DNA of 64,000 nt from Onchocerca lupi (lineage: Eukaryota; Nematoda; Chromadorea; Rhabditida; Onchocercidae), in NCBI GenBank assembly GCA_028564675.1, contig JAOVVO010000259.1:1-64000 (forward strand). The letters are read 5' to 3'. The notes beneath the pieces are model-generated. The model saw only the letters and a list, made by a program, of their open reading frames with translations, searched no databases and was not told the origin of the DNA. Positions 1 through 12,490 of this stretch are shown here, piece after piece. Positions within the stretch are counted from its first letter, which is position 1. Every line of letters starts with the position of its first letter. The translations under genes and the position numbers were made by a program.

Positions 1-660
1 ATATCGATAAAATTAATCGATTCATTTAGTGGCAATTATCGTAAAAAGTTTATATGTTAATTGCATTTCTCCAAAGGATTTATGATTTTTAAAGAATAAA
101 ATTTATTAAGCTTGTCAAAAAAAACTTATTTTTCTTTTTAAACAACTCCATTTATTTATTCCTGCTATTCTGTCCTCAATTATTTTTATATACCGTAACC
201 GAGCTTTAGATAAGCTATTTCTTGGATTATACCTTAGATAAGTGTAATCCCAGAATTAACAACATTTTAAGCAAATATTAGAGAATTTTACCATTTTTAT
301 TTAAAATTATTATGAATATCAACAACTGCAATAATTCTGAATAACCTGTATTTGACTGCATTTATGGGTATTGTAAAATAAATTTACACTATTGTGATTT
401 ACTGTAAGGCTACCCTGTATATTAATGTACTGAAGAAAAAACATCGCAGATTTCTGCTGGCTGCAGAAAAAGGTTGGCATTAAAATTTTTGCCATGACTC
501 CTCTATCTACAGATTCATGCTCCATTATGGCTTTGTCAGTCTCCATTTTTCAGACCGTATGTAGAAAGGGGCAAATATGTTTTAGGCAAATATGTTTTAG
601 GCTATTATGGATAGCCTTGATTTTATGAAAATAGTATATAAAAAACATGATCTAAACTAT
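1..660. other. Gene-free A+T-rich stretch
   Basis: I see no convincing exon. The longest open frame, on the minus strand at 319-546, lacks splice context and recognisable motifs, and I take it as chance. Confidence 0.5.
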
Positions 661-675
661 CTGCGCCAAGAAAAC

Positions 676-713
676 CATAAATCTGATCAGTATCACCACT
701 GATCAGATTTATG
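676..713. repeat. Perfect 16-bp inverted repeat with 6-nt loop
   Basis: The arm cataaatctgatcagt (676-691) is followed by the loop atcacc and then its exact reverse complement (698-713). It would form a stable hairpin on either strand. It lies in a gene-free region, and pairing does not extend past 16 bp. It could be the core of a small foldback element or a transcript hairpin; the sequence does not decide. Confidence 0.9.
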
Positions 714-1059
714 CAACAGCTGCCGGTGAAAGAAATGTTGCAAAAAACTTTATAGGTATGCTATGTATATGATTTGTAGAAAGTACTTCATGAATTACTA
801 TTTTATTTTTTTATTTCCTATTTCTATTTCTTTTACCCCAGAGGGAAAAATAATACCAGCTCTCTCAAGGCTATCCATAAAATCTTTTTCAATTAACTTC
901 GTAGTTCAATAATCTTTAGCATTTATGGATTCAAAATTTACTAATAATAAAAGGATACAGAACATCAATGCTCAAAAAAGTAAAGCTAAGTGAATTTATG
1001 GCAAAAAAGGAAAAGGAGCTCATAGTCGGACCTTTTCAAAAATGGAAATGAAGAAAAAA

Positions 1060-1340
1060 AACGCACTTCCATAGCAATTTAACTACTTTAACTGAAGTAT
1101 GATGACATCATCAGCAATTTCCTTTCTATTTTAATCAGATCTTAGCGTCATTAAATTAGTCTGACAAGCTTATATTATGTTATTGTTAAGGAATTATTTC
1201 ATCCAAATTAACTGAAAATCATATAATTAATAGAAGGAGAAACTAAAGATAAAGCCATTGGCGTCATCAGCTAATAGTCATTGGTGTCATCTGCTAATAT
1301 TGCTAAAATTCCCGATTTGTCATTCTGAAAACAGTCAATG
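1060..1340. repeat. srx-block flank repeat, copy 1
   Basis: This stretch resembles 44385-44630 and 57835-57990 in the same orientation; all three contain a version of tccatagcaattta followed by a gaagtatgat-like motif. In the other two places it lies upstream of minus-strand srx genes, so this is probably a detached flank of another srx unit whose gene body is absent or lies to the left of the window. No coding sequence is seen. Confidence 0.6.
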
Positions 1341-1534
1341 TCCAATTTGGCGCTTTATGATCTCGCTTTGTTTACCTTTAGTCCGATAATTTGGCGGCAA
1401 ACATATTTATTTTTTTGGCGGGAAACATGTTCACTCTACTGTTATCAGCTTATTGGTACATTTGAAATTACGCGCTTCTTGATCTTAAACACCCCTTGTT
1501 TACATCAGTTTTGGGATTTTTCCGACAGATATTG

Positions 1535-1725
1535 TGTAACTGCCATGTCACTTGTCTGCTTTACAAATGAAACTTGATTCTTTTAAGTAAGCCTCATTAT
1601 GATGAACTATTTTACAATTTTCAAGCATAAAATGATTTTATATTCAACCATTCTCTAATGCCAAAGATGATCTTTTATTTTCCCGAAATTATTTAGCGAT
1701 TTATTCGTATTCATATAGTCATACA
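1535..1725. repeat. Direct repeat of 8455-8645
   Basis: This stretch and 8455-8645 share a nearly collinear sequence, including cattatgatgaactatttta, ttcaagcataaaatgatttta and a terminal atttagcgatttattcgtat. The second copy lies 1.5 kb upstream of the plus-strand srx gene, so this is probably part of the srx duplication block. No ORF is conserved across the two. Confidence 0.75.
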
Positions 1726-2397
1726 TTTATTCTATAGATATAAAATATGCTTCATCTCATAGAATTATTATGCTTCTTCCCATAGAACCTGAATGTAGTT
1801 ATACCTTCGACATACCTTCGATAGAAGCGATTTGAATTACGTAAAAAATGTTATGAAATTAAGGTTCCGAGAAAAGTTTTTTTCTCATTACAAGTAAATA
1901 GAAAAGATAAGAAAGCAATAGTTGAAAAGAAATAAACAACAACAGAAAATCGCTCATTCTTTTAAATTTGTCCTTGAAAGCGGATAGGGATTTTTTGTTT
2001 TTTGATAAGAAATATTGCGATGAGAAAATAATATTTAGAACTCAGGGAAATGCTTTTTGTCTTACAAAAACTGTAAAGAATTAAATCACAAATAACATTT
2101 TAAAAAATATTTCCTCTCTTATTCATTATTCAATTATAAATTAAGAACTGAATTCTTCACTTTTGTCTATTTTTTTACCAACTTTCAATCTGATTGTTTC
2201 TTTGCTACTTTAAGATTTTTTCATTTTTCTTAATTCAAAGGTTCTTAATTCAAATATTAGGCAGAAAAAAGTTCGCAACAAAAGAATTTTCTCACGTAAC
2301 TTTGCAATCTCTTCACGATTGATTTGAAATTTTGAAAAAAGTTGCATTCGAATAAGTGAGTATTTCATAGACACATCCACTTTTTTTCTACCCATCA

Positions 2398-4290
2398 TAC
2401 CTATAACAGATTCAAACGAAATTGACGATGTAATATGCGTAGAAATACCCGATCCCTATCGGTAATAATTTGTATGAAACTGTAACGAAAAGTTTGATAC
2501 GTGGGTCTTGCGGTACACTGAATCCAAATTCACCATGCATGATGGACGGAAAGTGCTCTAAGTGATATCCTCGAGTATTAGTATCCAATCAGTTACAGAA
2601 AACGGTGGATATTCTTTATACAAAAGAAGATCAGCAGAAGATGACCGTAAATCAGAAACCATAAAAATGCAGAATGGTGACATCAAAATATATAACCGAT
2701 GGGTTATTCCATATTCGCCTTTGCTACTAAAAACATACAAAGCACATAAATTGGAATACCGTAACTCCGTGAATCGATCAAAAAATTTGTAATAAATAAA
2801 GACAGCGGCATGGCAGTTTTTGGCATACAGCCAGAAAGAAGGGATAAGAATGCGGTATTACATATCGATGAAATCGCACAGTCCCAGGGTGGACTATACA
2901 TAGGCAGCACTAAAGCTATTCTCACAAATCGAGAACAAAATTCTCAATCAGTTGGAAATACCATCACCGAATCGATTTGCTGCTACTTTGTTCGATGAAG
3001 AATTGCGTCATGAACAAAACTACAAGTCAATAATCTTTTGTCATATGTGCAATTAAATAATCCTAAGCTAATCTTTGAGCGAAGAGGCATTTACCATTAA
3101 ATCAAACTGTTAATGATGGGATTGAAGAAATCTTCTTTTTAGATGCTCCAGAGGAACTTGTAAAAAGTTCCTAATAAGGTTTGATTTTGGCAGCAATTCG
3201 ATGCCAAATTGATCTAGCCTTAGTACTTACATCGTCCGGAATAGCTACAGCATCGCTATGAGATGAAAGAACTGCTCATTCTGCTTTGGAATTGCCATTG
3301 AGCATGCAATGCAGTGAAACTCCCACATGCAACATTTGCAAAACATCCGGCGTGAGAAAAGTATATTTGTAGAAATATAGACTTATTGTTTGAGATGAAT
3401 GCACAATGGCGCAAAAAAAACGCTCGATATTCGTGATCGATCATCGCGAAATTTGCGTGGGAACATCAAATCATTTGGGAACGCATTAACATTGCTTGCA
3501 GGAGATTTCAGGCAAATATTACCTGCAATTCCTCGATCGACACCACTGGACGAAATAAATGCTTGCCTGAAATACTGTACCTTGTGACGACATGCAAAAA
3601 CTAAATTAACTATAATAAATGTATCTAGTTGCATAACGGCTGATCAACTGAGATCTTCTAACATCAATTGCTGGAAATTGGGAAGTGTCAGTTGATTTGA
3701 TTAGGACGAATTTCATTGCCTCTTCAATTTAGTGATATTAAAAAAAGAATTGGTTGAAAAAGTATTTCTTAATATTCAAAAATTACGATTGGTGATTGAA
3801 CGAGCTATTCTTGCGGTCAAGAACAAAGATGTCTACGAGTTTAATATTATTATTCAATCAAACGTTGAAAACGAGGCAGTCCCATACAAGTCTGTCGACA
3901 CTGTTGTGGAACAGATGAAGCTATCAATTATTCAGCAGAATTTTTGAATTCACTCGATCTGCTAGAGATGCCACTGTAAATAAGGCAGTTGAAAATCGGA
4001 ATGCCAATTATCATGTTGCGAAACATCAACCAGCCAAAACTTTCCAATGGTACAAGGCTTGCAGTAAATAAATTAATGAGCAATGATTGCTTAATTTTTT
4101 TTCAAGTCTGTATCTACATAGGCAATGGAACAACAAAAAATATTGTATACCTACAAGCACTGTGGAATTAAGCAATTTAAAAACGTGCGTTTTCTTTGTT
4201 CTTTCTTTATCACTTAACCAGACTGAACTACAGCAACGCGCGTATATAAAAAGTATATAATAACATGTATGTATTCGAATGCAAGGTAGT
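2398..4290 (+). mobile_element. Decayed Helitron (Rep/helicase) relic
   Basis: Broken frames read in order like the Helitron Rep-helicase polyprotein. A segment near 2420-2560 is followed by NGGYSLYKRRSAEDD and NRWVIPYSPLLLKTYKAH (2600-2750), then MAVFGIQ and DEIAQSQGG (2810-2890). A helicase part starts at FFLDAPEEL (about 3138), where the Walker A glycine-lysine loop is destroyed. Next come AHSALELPLSMQ (3275-3310), LLAGDFRQILPAIPRSTP (3490-3545), KNKDVYEFNIIIQSN (3820-3865), and GMPIIMLRNINQPKL (about 3998-4040). The final part, NGTTKNIVYLQAL, lies at 4126-4165. Numerous stops and frameshifts and an internal deletion near 2960-3100 make it dead. The domain order (Rep region, then PIF1-type helicase) is known for Helitrons; the assignment rests on motif recognition. 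Confidence 0.8.
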
Positions 4291-4299
4291 TGCACAATT

Positions 4300-5440
4300 A
4301 GGAATTTAGAAATGAATGTGTGTTGGAAACTTGAGGGAAGTAACGTAGCCTGAGGTCGTTCAGTTAGAGTGAATTCAACCCTAATGAAAAGAAAGGTTTT
4401 TTGGAATTTTGTCGGGGTATTTGAACTGCTGAGAATTGAGCGTGAATATTGGGATATGATACGATTAATTATAATTGTGAAAAAGGAACAATTTTTACAA
4501 AAGGAAAAGTGTTGTAATACGGTTTAATTGGATACGAAAAATTGGAACGAATCTGTAAATGCAAGATTAATCATTTGATTAAAATTATTTTAGCTAGGAC
4601 CGGAAACGTTTAAATGCATGTTGTAGATTAGCATGGGAATTAGCAGACATTCCGAAATGATTTCACAGATAATGAGGCATTAGAAATTAGTTCTAATTAG
4701 GAATTAATTACGATTTTCCCGATAATAATCTCAGGAATCAATTGAAAAATTTATGCCCTTCCTTTAAAAAAAAGAAAAGAAAAAAACAGAAACAAAAAAA
4801 AATTCCAAACCAAAAGCATTGCTTTTTTGAAAAGTGCAATAAATTTTGTCCTTTAGAAATCATGAATCCTTCAGTTGAATGTATGAATTTTTAACGAAAA
4901 TTGTTACTAAATTAGTCAGCTTATTTTTCTAATATTATGCTAATTACTTGGAGAACAAATCAAATTATTGAAGAATGGAATTCTATTCTGCATAATATTT
5001 ATTGAATTTACTAATGAACTCAGTAATTATTTAATCCACTATGACTATATAAAGCCGATTTTTAAATTGTAGAAAAAAATGGTAATTTTCCATTATCTTT
5101 GATTTCTTCTGATATTTTAATTCCATTACTTGTCTATAATTTCATGGATATATGAAACATATTTATCATCATTTTTTCGATCGTTTTTTAATGAAATTCC
5201 GCGATTATTATGAATGAACATAATTGTTTCGTTCAAATCATTTCTAATTAAAGCTATTGAGCTATAAAAACTTCCATTTGTTCCTTTTCATCATTCCATC
5301 TATTTCACTTATCTCATTCTTGCATTTTCAGCAGCATTTGTCGATTATCATACTCGATGAAAAAACTAAAGTGAATTCATCAAATTTGATTTAATTCCAA
5401 AAAGAGTTGCATTTTTGACCTGTTTTTTCGAATGCAATTA
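4300..5440. other. Gene-free stretch between Helitron and srx relic
   Basis: A+T-rich DNA with no exon I can support. The last 120 bases (about 5320-5440) resemble the sequence just upstream of the srx start codon at 10189, for example a gaattcatcaaatttgattta-like stretch, so this end belongs to an srx unit. Confidence 0.5.
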
Positions 5441-5442
5441 TA

Positions 5443-5493
5443 ATGACTGAAACTAGTTCTCTTGAAGACATTGAAATAGCATGCGTTGCATTA
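5443..5493 (+). pseudogene. Orphan first exon of an srx-like gene
   Basis: ATG at 5443 opens a 17-codon frame (ends DIEIACVAL) followed at once by gttagta. The same arrangement forms exon 1 of the three complete srx genes in this window (start, acidic N-terminus, IAxACIxT, then gttagt). Upstream sequence also resembles that of the intact copies. No srx exons 2-7 follow; BEL/Pao sequence begins within 300 bases. I read it as a truncated paralogue. Confidence 0.65.
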
Positions 5494-5779
5494 GTTAGTA
5501 TTTTATTGAATTAATTTTTTCTGTTCTCATTGTTTCAATATTCCAACAATCATTTCTTGGTAAACCATTAAATGTCCGTAATGATCTCAACATAATTGAA
5601 ATAAAAAAACAGGTTTCCACAGATGAGATCGATTCAAGATGTAACTGTGCTGAAATCAAGATAAGAGTAATTCGCTTATTGTTTGACATCTTTTAACAAG
5701 CAATACACTGGATATAATATTTTCATGAAGACGAAAATGCTAATGATAAAAATCTTGCCTTGAACTCGAGAAAACAATT

Positions 5780-6420
5780 CGAAGGACGTTATGCACTTCA
5801 AACACAGTGAGTGTAGTCAATATCAACTTCAATTCGGAATTGGGAAAATTCTGGAAATTGGAAATGATAAGAGTACAAAACCTCTTACAGCTGATGACGA
5901 TCAAGAAGCATTAAAACATTTCAAAAGGACTATTTATAAACAACATGGAAAATATCATGTATGCTGGTCTTCGAAAAATTTCAAGCACAAATTAAGTAAC
6001 AATTATGGATTATGCGTTGCACGTTTAAACAACTTAATCACTCATGTACAACACAAATGAATCCTTCATTTATACAATGAAACAATTCAAGATCAACTAC
6101 GATCAGGCATAATTGAAGAAGTACATCCGAAGGATGAGATAGGCGTTATAAATTATTTACATTAAGTGTTGACTCCTAATAAATCTATAATTAAATTAAG
6201 GATTTTTTATGATGCCTCAGCGCATATACCGAGAACCGGTAATGCTATAGACTAGTAGGAGTACTATCACGCTTTCGCATAATGAAGATAGTGATAATTG
6301 CCGATATCGAAAAGGCATTTTTGCAGTTGCGACTACAATATGAAGAAAGAAATTGCAGTCGTTTTCTTTGGCTTAACGAAATCGATAAAGACGTAAACAT
6401 TTAAAATATAAATTTACCGC
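5780..6420 (+). mobile_element. BEL/Pao retrotransposon pol relic (RT N-terminal part)
   Basis: The frame opened at 5791 contains DDDQEALKHFKRTIY and NNYGLCVARLNNLI. It continues past a stop as QDQLRSGIIEEV (about 6090-6120) and GVINYLH, then a KLRIFYDASA-like segment (about 6193-6222) and a broken frame reading VIIADIEKAFLQ (about 6293-6330). These match in order the leader and first reverse-transcriptase blocks of BEL/Pao polyproteins and parallel the better preserved copy at 37.6-38.2 kb here. In-frame stops and truncation before the catalytic YxDD-like block show it is inactive. Confidence 0.75.
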
Positions 6421-6589
6421 TTGTAGTAACAGCAGTCTGACAATTCAGTTAAGCAGTTTCGAATCAACTTCAATTTCAGTCAAAAGTCAAATTCGAGAGC
6501 AATTTGGGTACAATCTCTTTGCTTTAGTTCATTCAAATAATACTTCGCAGAAGATCGAATTTAGGTCATCGTACTCGCATAGCGGAAAT

Positions 6590-7110
6590 ACGACAAGATT
6601 CATTGTAAATCAAATAGATAGAATAAACATTAACGAACGAGCGAAAAAGACAGAGAATGGCTCAAATGAGAGCAGAGCGACATGCTTCTAGACTTGAGTG
6701 TTGTAGATCACGATTACAACGCGTCGATCGTGTTCTGCAGCTCCAAATCTACTTCGTTTTGAACAGAATAAACGCAACAGTCTGGAAGTGGCTGAAAAAC
6801 GTCAACGAGAAACAGGAGATTGGCGTCAAACAAGACTCCATGTTGTATTTAACGCTGACAAAATCTCCTCACATTTATTGCTAAACTAGTCTAATCAAAA
6901 TCGCGCCAATCCAACCAAACTACAAATCAAGTTAAATATTATCAGTTTTTTCCTCAATACTAGAAGCATGTACTTTTTCTTTTTTCTTTCCATTTAATCA
7001 GCTTGAGCTACAACAAGTGGTGTATATAAAAACACGCGCGTATTCGAATGCAACATTGTATCAAAATTTTAAAGCAATAGGTAACGACTTACCGATATTT
7101 AAGATTTTGA
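6590..7110. mobile_element. Helitron fragments (coding leader and 5'-terminal region)
   Basis: 6657-6884 on the plus strand encodes an Arg/Glu-rich frame starting MAQMRAERHASRLE, like the repetitive basic leader of Helitron ORFs. 6870-7110 matches 57080-57310 plus strand (shared ccaaactacaaatca, then a Tttctttttt run and gcgcgtattcgaatg). There that sequence forms the 5'-terminal region of a minus-strand Helitron. The two parts therefore point in opposite directions, so this is a rearranged remnant. The terminal CCGGCACGC-type end is absent. Confidence 0.55.
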
Positions 7111-7129
7111 ATTAATATGGATAGGGATC

Positions 7130-7445
7130 ATGTTTAAGATATGTACGGTCAATGTCATTGATCCGGATATCGATCAATTCTGGAAACTGCAGTTCAGAGG
7201 TTTTCAAGGACAGCCTAATGCCGATAAGAAGGCGTCATTTCAAAGTAAGCATCTCCAAGGTATATTGAATATACCAAGTCTGTTGGCTGTCGAAAGAAGC
7301 AAAGTTCAAATTGGGAAGCAACAATGGATGATTTGGTCGACTAAAGAGACTATTCAAACGATGCCTCTTAGCAGCTACGGAACATCTCGAAGAAACGCAG
7401 GCATCCACAAACAAAACTGCGAAATTGCAAACGGGCAAATCTAAG
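7130..7445 (+). mobile_element. Possible BEL/Pao pol fragment
   Basis: A 104-codon open frame begins with a VIDPDIDQFWKLQ segment, reminiscent of the IxxFWxLE segment that precedes the RT leader in BEL/Pao polyproteins. The rest is not recognisable. It sits directly after Helitron sequence. Confidence is low; it could be chance or another repeat. Confidence 0.3.
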
Positions 7446-7449
7446 TCAC

Positions 7450-8400
7450 AAAATCAGTCTGTATTTCGTTACCTGAAAAAGATTACAAAACACCAGTAGT
7501 TCTTCAGCGATGTTTTAATAGTGCTAATAATATCAGTGCTAAGGCTTCCGTTCCAGGAACTCATTTGCTTAACCAACAATTTCTTCCGGTATTAACATTA
7601 ACGGTCGGTAAAAAGTTATTTTTGATTTTCAGATTAATCATCCTAATTTTCAACTGGAATATTATTTGGAAACAAAATTTCGATGCAACAGTAATAGTAC
7701 CAGTCATAAACTTTATTTGCTTCAAATCATTACAAAGCAATGAAACTAATTTTCTTTTGTATCTTTATGTGATGAATCAATAACCTTACAGAAATTTTCT
7801 GTTATTAACAGTTTTATACACTGCCTATTTTGGTTCTTCAGTGCTGACATGCAAAGGTGCTTTTCATAAAGTCAAAAATTTTCATTAACTTTTAATGATT
7901 TCATTGTACTGTTGAAAATATAATTTCGCATATTTAGAGATGTGTTGAATACAATTATGTTTCATTCGTTATTTTCTTATTACCACAAATATTAATTGAT
8001 TTTTGAAAAGATTCATGTGTTAAAACAGCGAAAATTTTGCCTTTATCACCGGTGATAAAATATCTGACATTTCTGCTTGAAAATAACTTTTTTGTTCATA
8101 ATGAGTAACTTTTTTTTTTTTTTTTTTAGTTTTTTTTATAAGAGCAGAAATTTCCTAGTTTTCCCTAGTGTTAAATTCATATTTGAAAAATGTTTTTGTA
8201 ATTTAAAACAAGCGATAATAATGGACCTTTGCATTCAACTTTTTCCGTTCACTTGCTAGCTTCATCTTGTCTTGATTAGTCGTACTTATCATGCTATTAT
8301 CCTCTACTGTCTTGATTAGTACTTTATCGAAAAAATAATTAGTTACTTCTTTCAAATGATAACAAGACAGCAAATAAAAACTAGAATGAATATAGAAATT
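7450..8400. other. Gene-free stretch with an 18-bp palindrome
   Basis: No exon is supported. A perfect palindrome tttatcaccggtgataaa lies at 8042-8059 and a T-run at 8110-8127. From about 8455 the srx-block repeat begins. Confidence 0.5.
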
Positions 8401-8454
8401 ACTGCTAAGTATTCTTTGTATATCTGTTGTCTACGTTTAATTTTTATATAACAT

Positions 8455-8645
8455 AGTGTAATTGCTATGTCATTTGTTTACATTACAAATGAAACCTGAT
8501 TCTTTTTATTAAGTCTCATTATGATGAACTATTTTATGATTTTCAAGCATAAAATGATTTTATTTTCAACCATTCTTAAATGCCAAAGATGATCTTTTTA
8601 TTTTTCTGAAATTATTTAGCGATTTATTCGTATTCATATTACTCA
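8455..8645. repeat. Direct repeat of 1535-1725
   Basis: Second copy of the repeat described at 1535-1725, located upstream of the plus-strand srx gene. The remaining DNA to 10188 is A+T-rich without exons I can support and presumably includes that gene's promoter. Confidence 0.75.
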
Positions 8646-10188
8646 CATCAATTTCATAGATGGATATTGAATAAAGATGGATACTGAATAATACATTTTA
8701 GCTAACATGCAAAAAGAATAACGATTCTCAAATCATCAGGTATAATTTCAACACTCCTCTTTCGTTATTTTCGGAGAAGTTTCTTTTGATGCTCTTAGTA
8801 TACGATTATATATCACGCGCTAAAGTAATTTGCTTATTATCTCCAAAGGCATCATTTTGAAGAGAGATAACACCATATCTCTTCACTCACATTATTTATC
8901 ATTTTATCATTTTTCAAAAAAAAATATCATTTTTCCTGCTCCATCTCTACACGACCCTCTATTGTAATTAATAAATTTGTGAGAGTGAGCTTTTTTTCAT
9001 TGATTCTGCCATTAAAACATAAACATCGTCTCAATTTACAATTTTAAAAGTACCAAGAAAAATAAATACTTAGCTAAACTTAATGTCTTGAATTATATTT
9101 CAGAATGTATCTCAATTAAAGCAATGTTTAACAAATTTAGGTATTCCAAAGAAGAGATTTTAGTTAGTGGTTATTTAAAACGTCGATATCTTTTTGTTAG
9201 CAACATCAGTAATCAAGACGGGTTTATTTATTCGAAGTCATGCTTCCCTAGCAAAACGTAAAATATCCTTTGAAATTTCTTGATGTAAATTTGATTCCTG
9301 TGATCTTGTTAATGACCTCATTAATTGTTGTCGTTTTTAATCAAGAATGTTATCGAAGAGAAGAAAGCTCGTTCTTTTCGTTTTCTCTTTCGTTGTTTCA
9401 TCCATTTTAAGAGTATTACACCATTTAGACTTGTTTTCATTATCTGATTTCATTAATAGTTTCATCTCTCTTCTCTGTCACTTTTAATGCTTATGCGAAT
9501 GATTCAAATTATTTGGATTACAGAAAATTTACCACTTACACTTCATATCTTTATAAAAATTGATTCCAACTGAAATCTTTTATATATATCTAAATCTGCA
9601 TACGATAAATTCATAACGCATTTCAATGGTTGAAAAGAGCTCGTTGATTTGACCGGCAAAAAAAATTATGATACAATGATATTATGATGAGAATTTTTCA
9701 TTCAATAAAAGTGAAATTAAAGACAAGAAAAATAATGCTACTTGGCGAAAAGATAACTTTTCCTATTTTCAAAATAAGATCAAGCAATGTACTGCAAATA
9801 AATGTAAAAACTGATATTTTGTTTTGCATATTGTTCTGATAAAACTATGAATAAATATCCCTATGAAAATATTTCTACTGAGATGATGACTTTTTGCTGT
9901 TACAAACTCTTTTACACCAAAAACAGAGCAAAAATTTTTTAGCTTTCCTTAAACTAAATTTTAAATTAAACATGAAAAAATATTATCTCAAATGAAAGTC
10001 AATTAAATAATGAATTTTTGCATTTATGTTTTTTTATCTTCTTGCTAACGTCATTTATTTCGATCCTGCCTTATACAATAACATCTGTTTGATCATTATA
10101 TTCGATGAAAAGGTTTAATGCGCCTATCAGATTTAACTTAATTTTTTAAACTAATTGTGTTTTGATCAATCTCCTGAAGTGTACGATA

Positions 10189-12490
10189 ATGGCTGAAAAT
10201 AATGACAATGAAGACAATATTGCAATAGCCTGCATTGCTACGGTTAGTATTCCATCGAATAAATGAATCAGTAACTTTAATTTAAATGATGATAAAAAGA
10301 TAAGCAAGACATAGTGTCCTCCTTTCAGCAGTTACTGCAAAATAAATCGGTATTTTTAAGGAAGATCGAAAGTATTGATAAGTTGTAAAACTCTTATCCA
10401 AGGCTTGTGAAAGTAAAAATCCGATCCCTAGATTACGATCTTTCTGATATTTATTTCCGTGAAATATCTTACTGAAACAAGAGCAACGAAGTCGGACACT
10501 TTCACACTGAATGCATTATAGACGTCGATCTTTGGACTGATCAACAACGGTTTAGCGTTGTATATGACACGCAAGATGTCACAATTCCACAATGCTTTTG
10601 GAATTTTATGTAGCAGTTTCTTAATATGCAACATGCAAGCTATATTTGTATTCTTCACGTGGACTACGATAGTCTTAACCGTGTAAGTTGCTTTTGTTTT
10701 TTCGAATATTAATTGAAAATTACACTTGTTTGTTTAGATATTTTTCCTGTCATTTATGTTTTTCAATCCTGTTTGTTCAAAAAATTTGCAGAAAAAATCC
10801 TTTACTATCATCATCAGAACTTTTTTTGGCGCGACTAATAGGCGTTTTTACGAATGGAGGATGGTTTGGATCACTTTTCGTGCATTTCTTCATCGCCCTT
10901 AATCGATTATGTGCTATCGCGTATCCGATAAAATATAAAAAATTATGGTCAGAAGCAAAGGCTCTAGCCGCTGGAATTATCTCATGGACACTTGGAACGA
11001 CCATTTGCATGATACACTTGTATAGTAAGCACATTAGAATTAAAAATATTCCATTATTTTACATTAAATGATTTGGTAATACTGCATGCGTTCTGCAACA
11101 CTTGTGCAGGAGAACTTTTAACCAATAATTTATTGCTATGGGGAGCAAATCTTGAATGAACTCTTCAGAACTGAATAAAGTTTTTTTTTTTTTTTTTTCA
11201 AATAAAATAGCTCTGGTGTAGATTCAGCATATTTTGTTGATAAGCAGCGATCTACAAAAATATTGCAGCTTATCATCTCAATTCCAATTAACCTTAAGCG
11301 AATCATTTTCTGAATACTTTTAATCTCATGTCAAGATATAACAGGTGGTGTAAACTACTCAAATTGTTGATTATATTGAATTTCAATTTCTTTAATTTTG
11401 TGATGGTCGTTATAAGAGAACTGTTTACAGAAGATTGTTCGCTTCTGTTCAATGGAAAAACATATGATTTGAACTACCAAGATTCTTTTTATGGCAATAT
11501 TTGTAGTAGCGGTGATGTTGGATTAACATTAATTACGGTAATAGCAGTGATATTTCTCGATATCGTTACTTTGATCAAAATATTCGCACATCGAAGAGTA
11601 TGTTTATTTATTAACAAATAAGCGATTTACTGCAACTGATTTCCACTGTTTTCATGCATATTTCTTTCTCTCTGCAAAAAATTGGAATTCAAATCGGATT
11701 GCAATGATTTTTTCCTGAATTTCAGACCGTGCTAGGAGAATCAGCAGTATCATCTGCTGCCCGAAATGAAAGAGAGATATTATTCTTCAAACAGGTAATA
11801 AATAGAGATTCAAACGTTTCCGAGAAAAATATTTCCCTATAAAAAGACGGTGGAAGAGCTCAAATGATTATTAAAGTCACTTAATTTATCAAGATTGTCT
11901 TTTTCTCTCTTAATACCTTTTTTTTTTTTTTTGATTGCTGAAATCAGTTCTTCAAGAATGATGAAAGGAATATTACTGATTTGGAATCCTATTACTAATG
12001 ATCATACATTACAGAACCACATATACAATAATAAAATAATTTCTGTTGCAGTCTTGCCTTCTTGGCTTCACCTTCGCAGCAAATATTGTTATTTTCTCCG
12101 TTCATCATTTCCTATTTACGAATAAATGGCTCATATTCGCATCAAGCACAATTGCATTTATTATGACACTGTCAATGGACGGGTAATTCATGATTTTTTG
12201 ACTGAAATCATAGATTAAGTTGATAAGGATCTTTTTTGCTCGCTGATTATTCTTGCGATTCTACAATTGAAAAACACTGTTCGCAACTATCTCTACAAGT
12301 CTATCAAGAAAGTTTTCCAAATCCTTGCATTTGAATATATCAAAATTAATTTTGTTTATTGTATGCATTTTTCACAGTCATTGAATAATATTACATAACT
12401 TTCAGATTACTTTTCCTAGTTTTCAATCTAAAAATGCTTTGGAAGACAATCTGGGTGCTGTCAATAACATCAACTTTGTTATCAGCATAA
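10189..12490 (+). CDS. srx-family serpentine receptor (copy A), complete
   Basis: Seven exons join in phase: 10189-10242, 10522-10682, 10792-11024, 11431-11597, 11726-11794, 12052-12182 and 12406-12490, giving 299 residues. Intron ends are GT..AG throughout, with acceptors such as tttcag and ttgcag. The protein is a seven-helix membrane receptor of nematode srx type: GLINNGLALY in TM1, HNAFGILCSSFLICNMQAIF in TM2, LNRLCAIAYPIKYKKLW after TM3 (the DRY-like position), an extracellular loop with Cys residues, NEREILFFKQ before TM6, and a final helix. The family is known in C. elegans as putative chemoreceptors; ligand and cell are unknown. Exon 4 could also start 12 bases upstream, but tgtttacag is the better acceptor. 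It has two minus-strand paralogues at 41.3-43.6 and 51.9-54.2 kb; its C-terminus differs from theirs. Confidence 0.85.

Noticed and set aside
10428..10658. Minus-strand 76-codon frame conserved in three places (also 43,040-43,363 and 53,639-53,992)
   Set aside because: It is the antisense of srx exon 2 and its flanking intron; conservation is explained by the sense strand.
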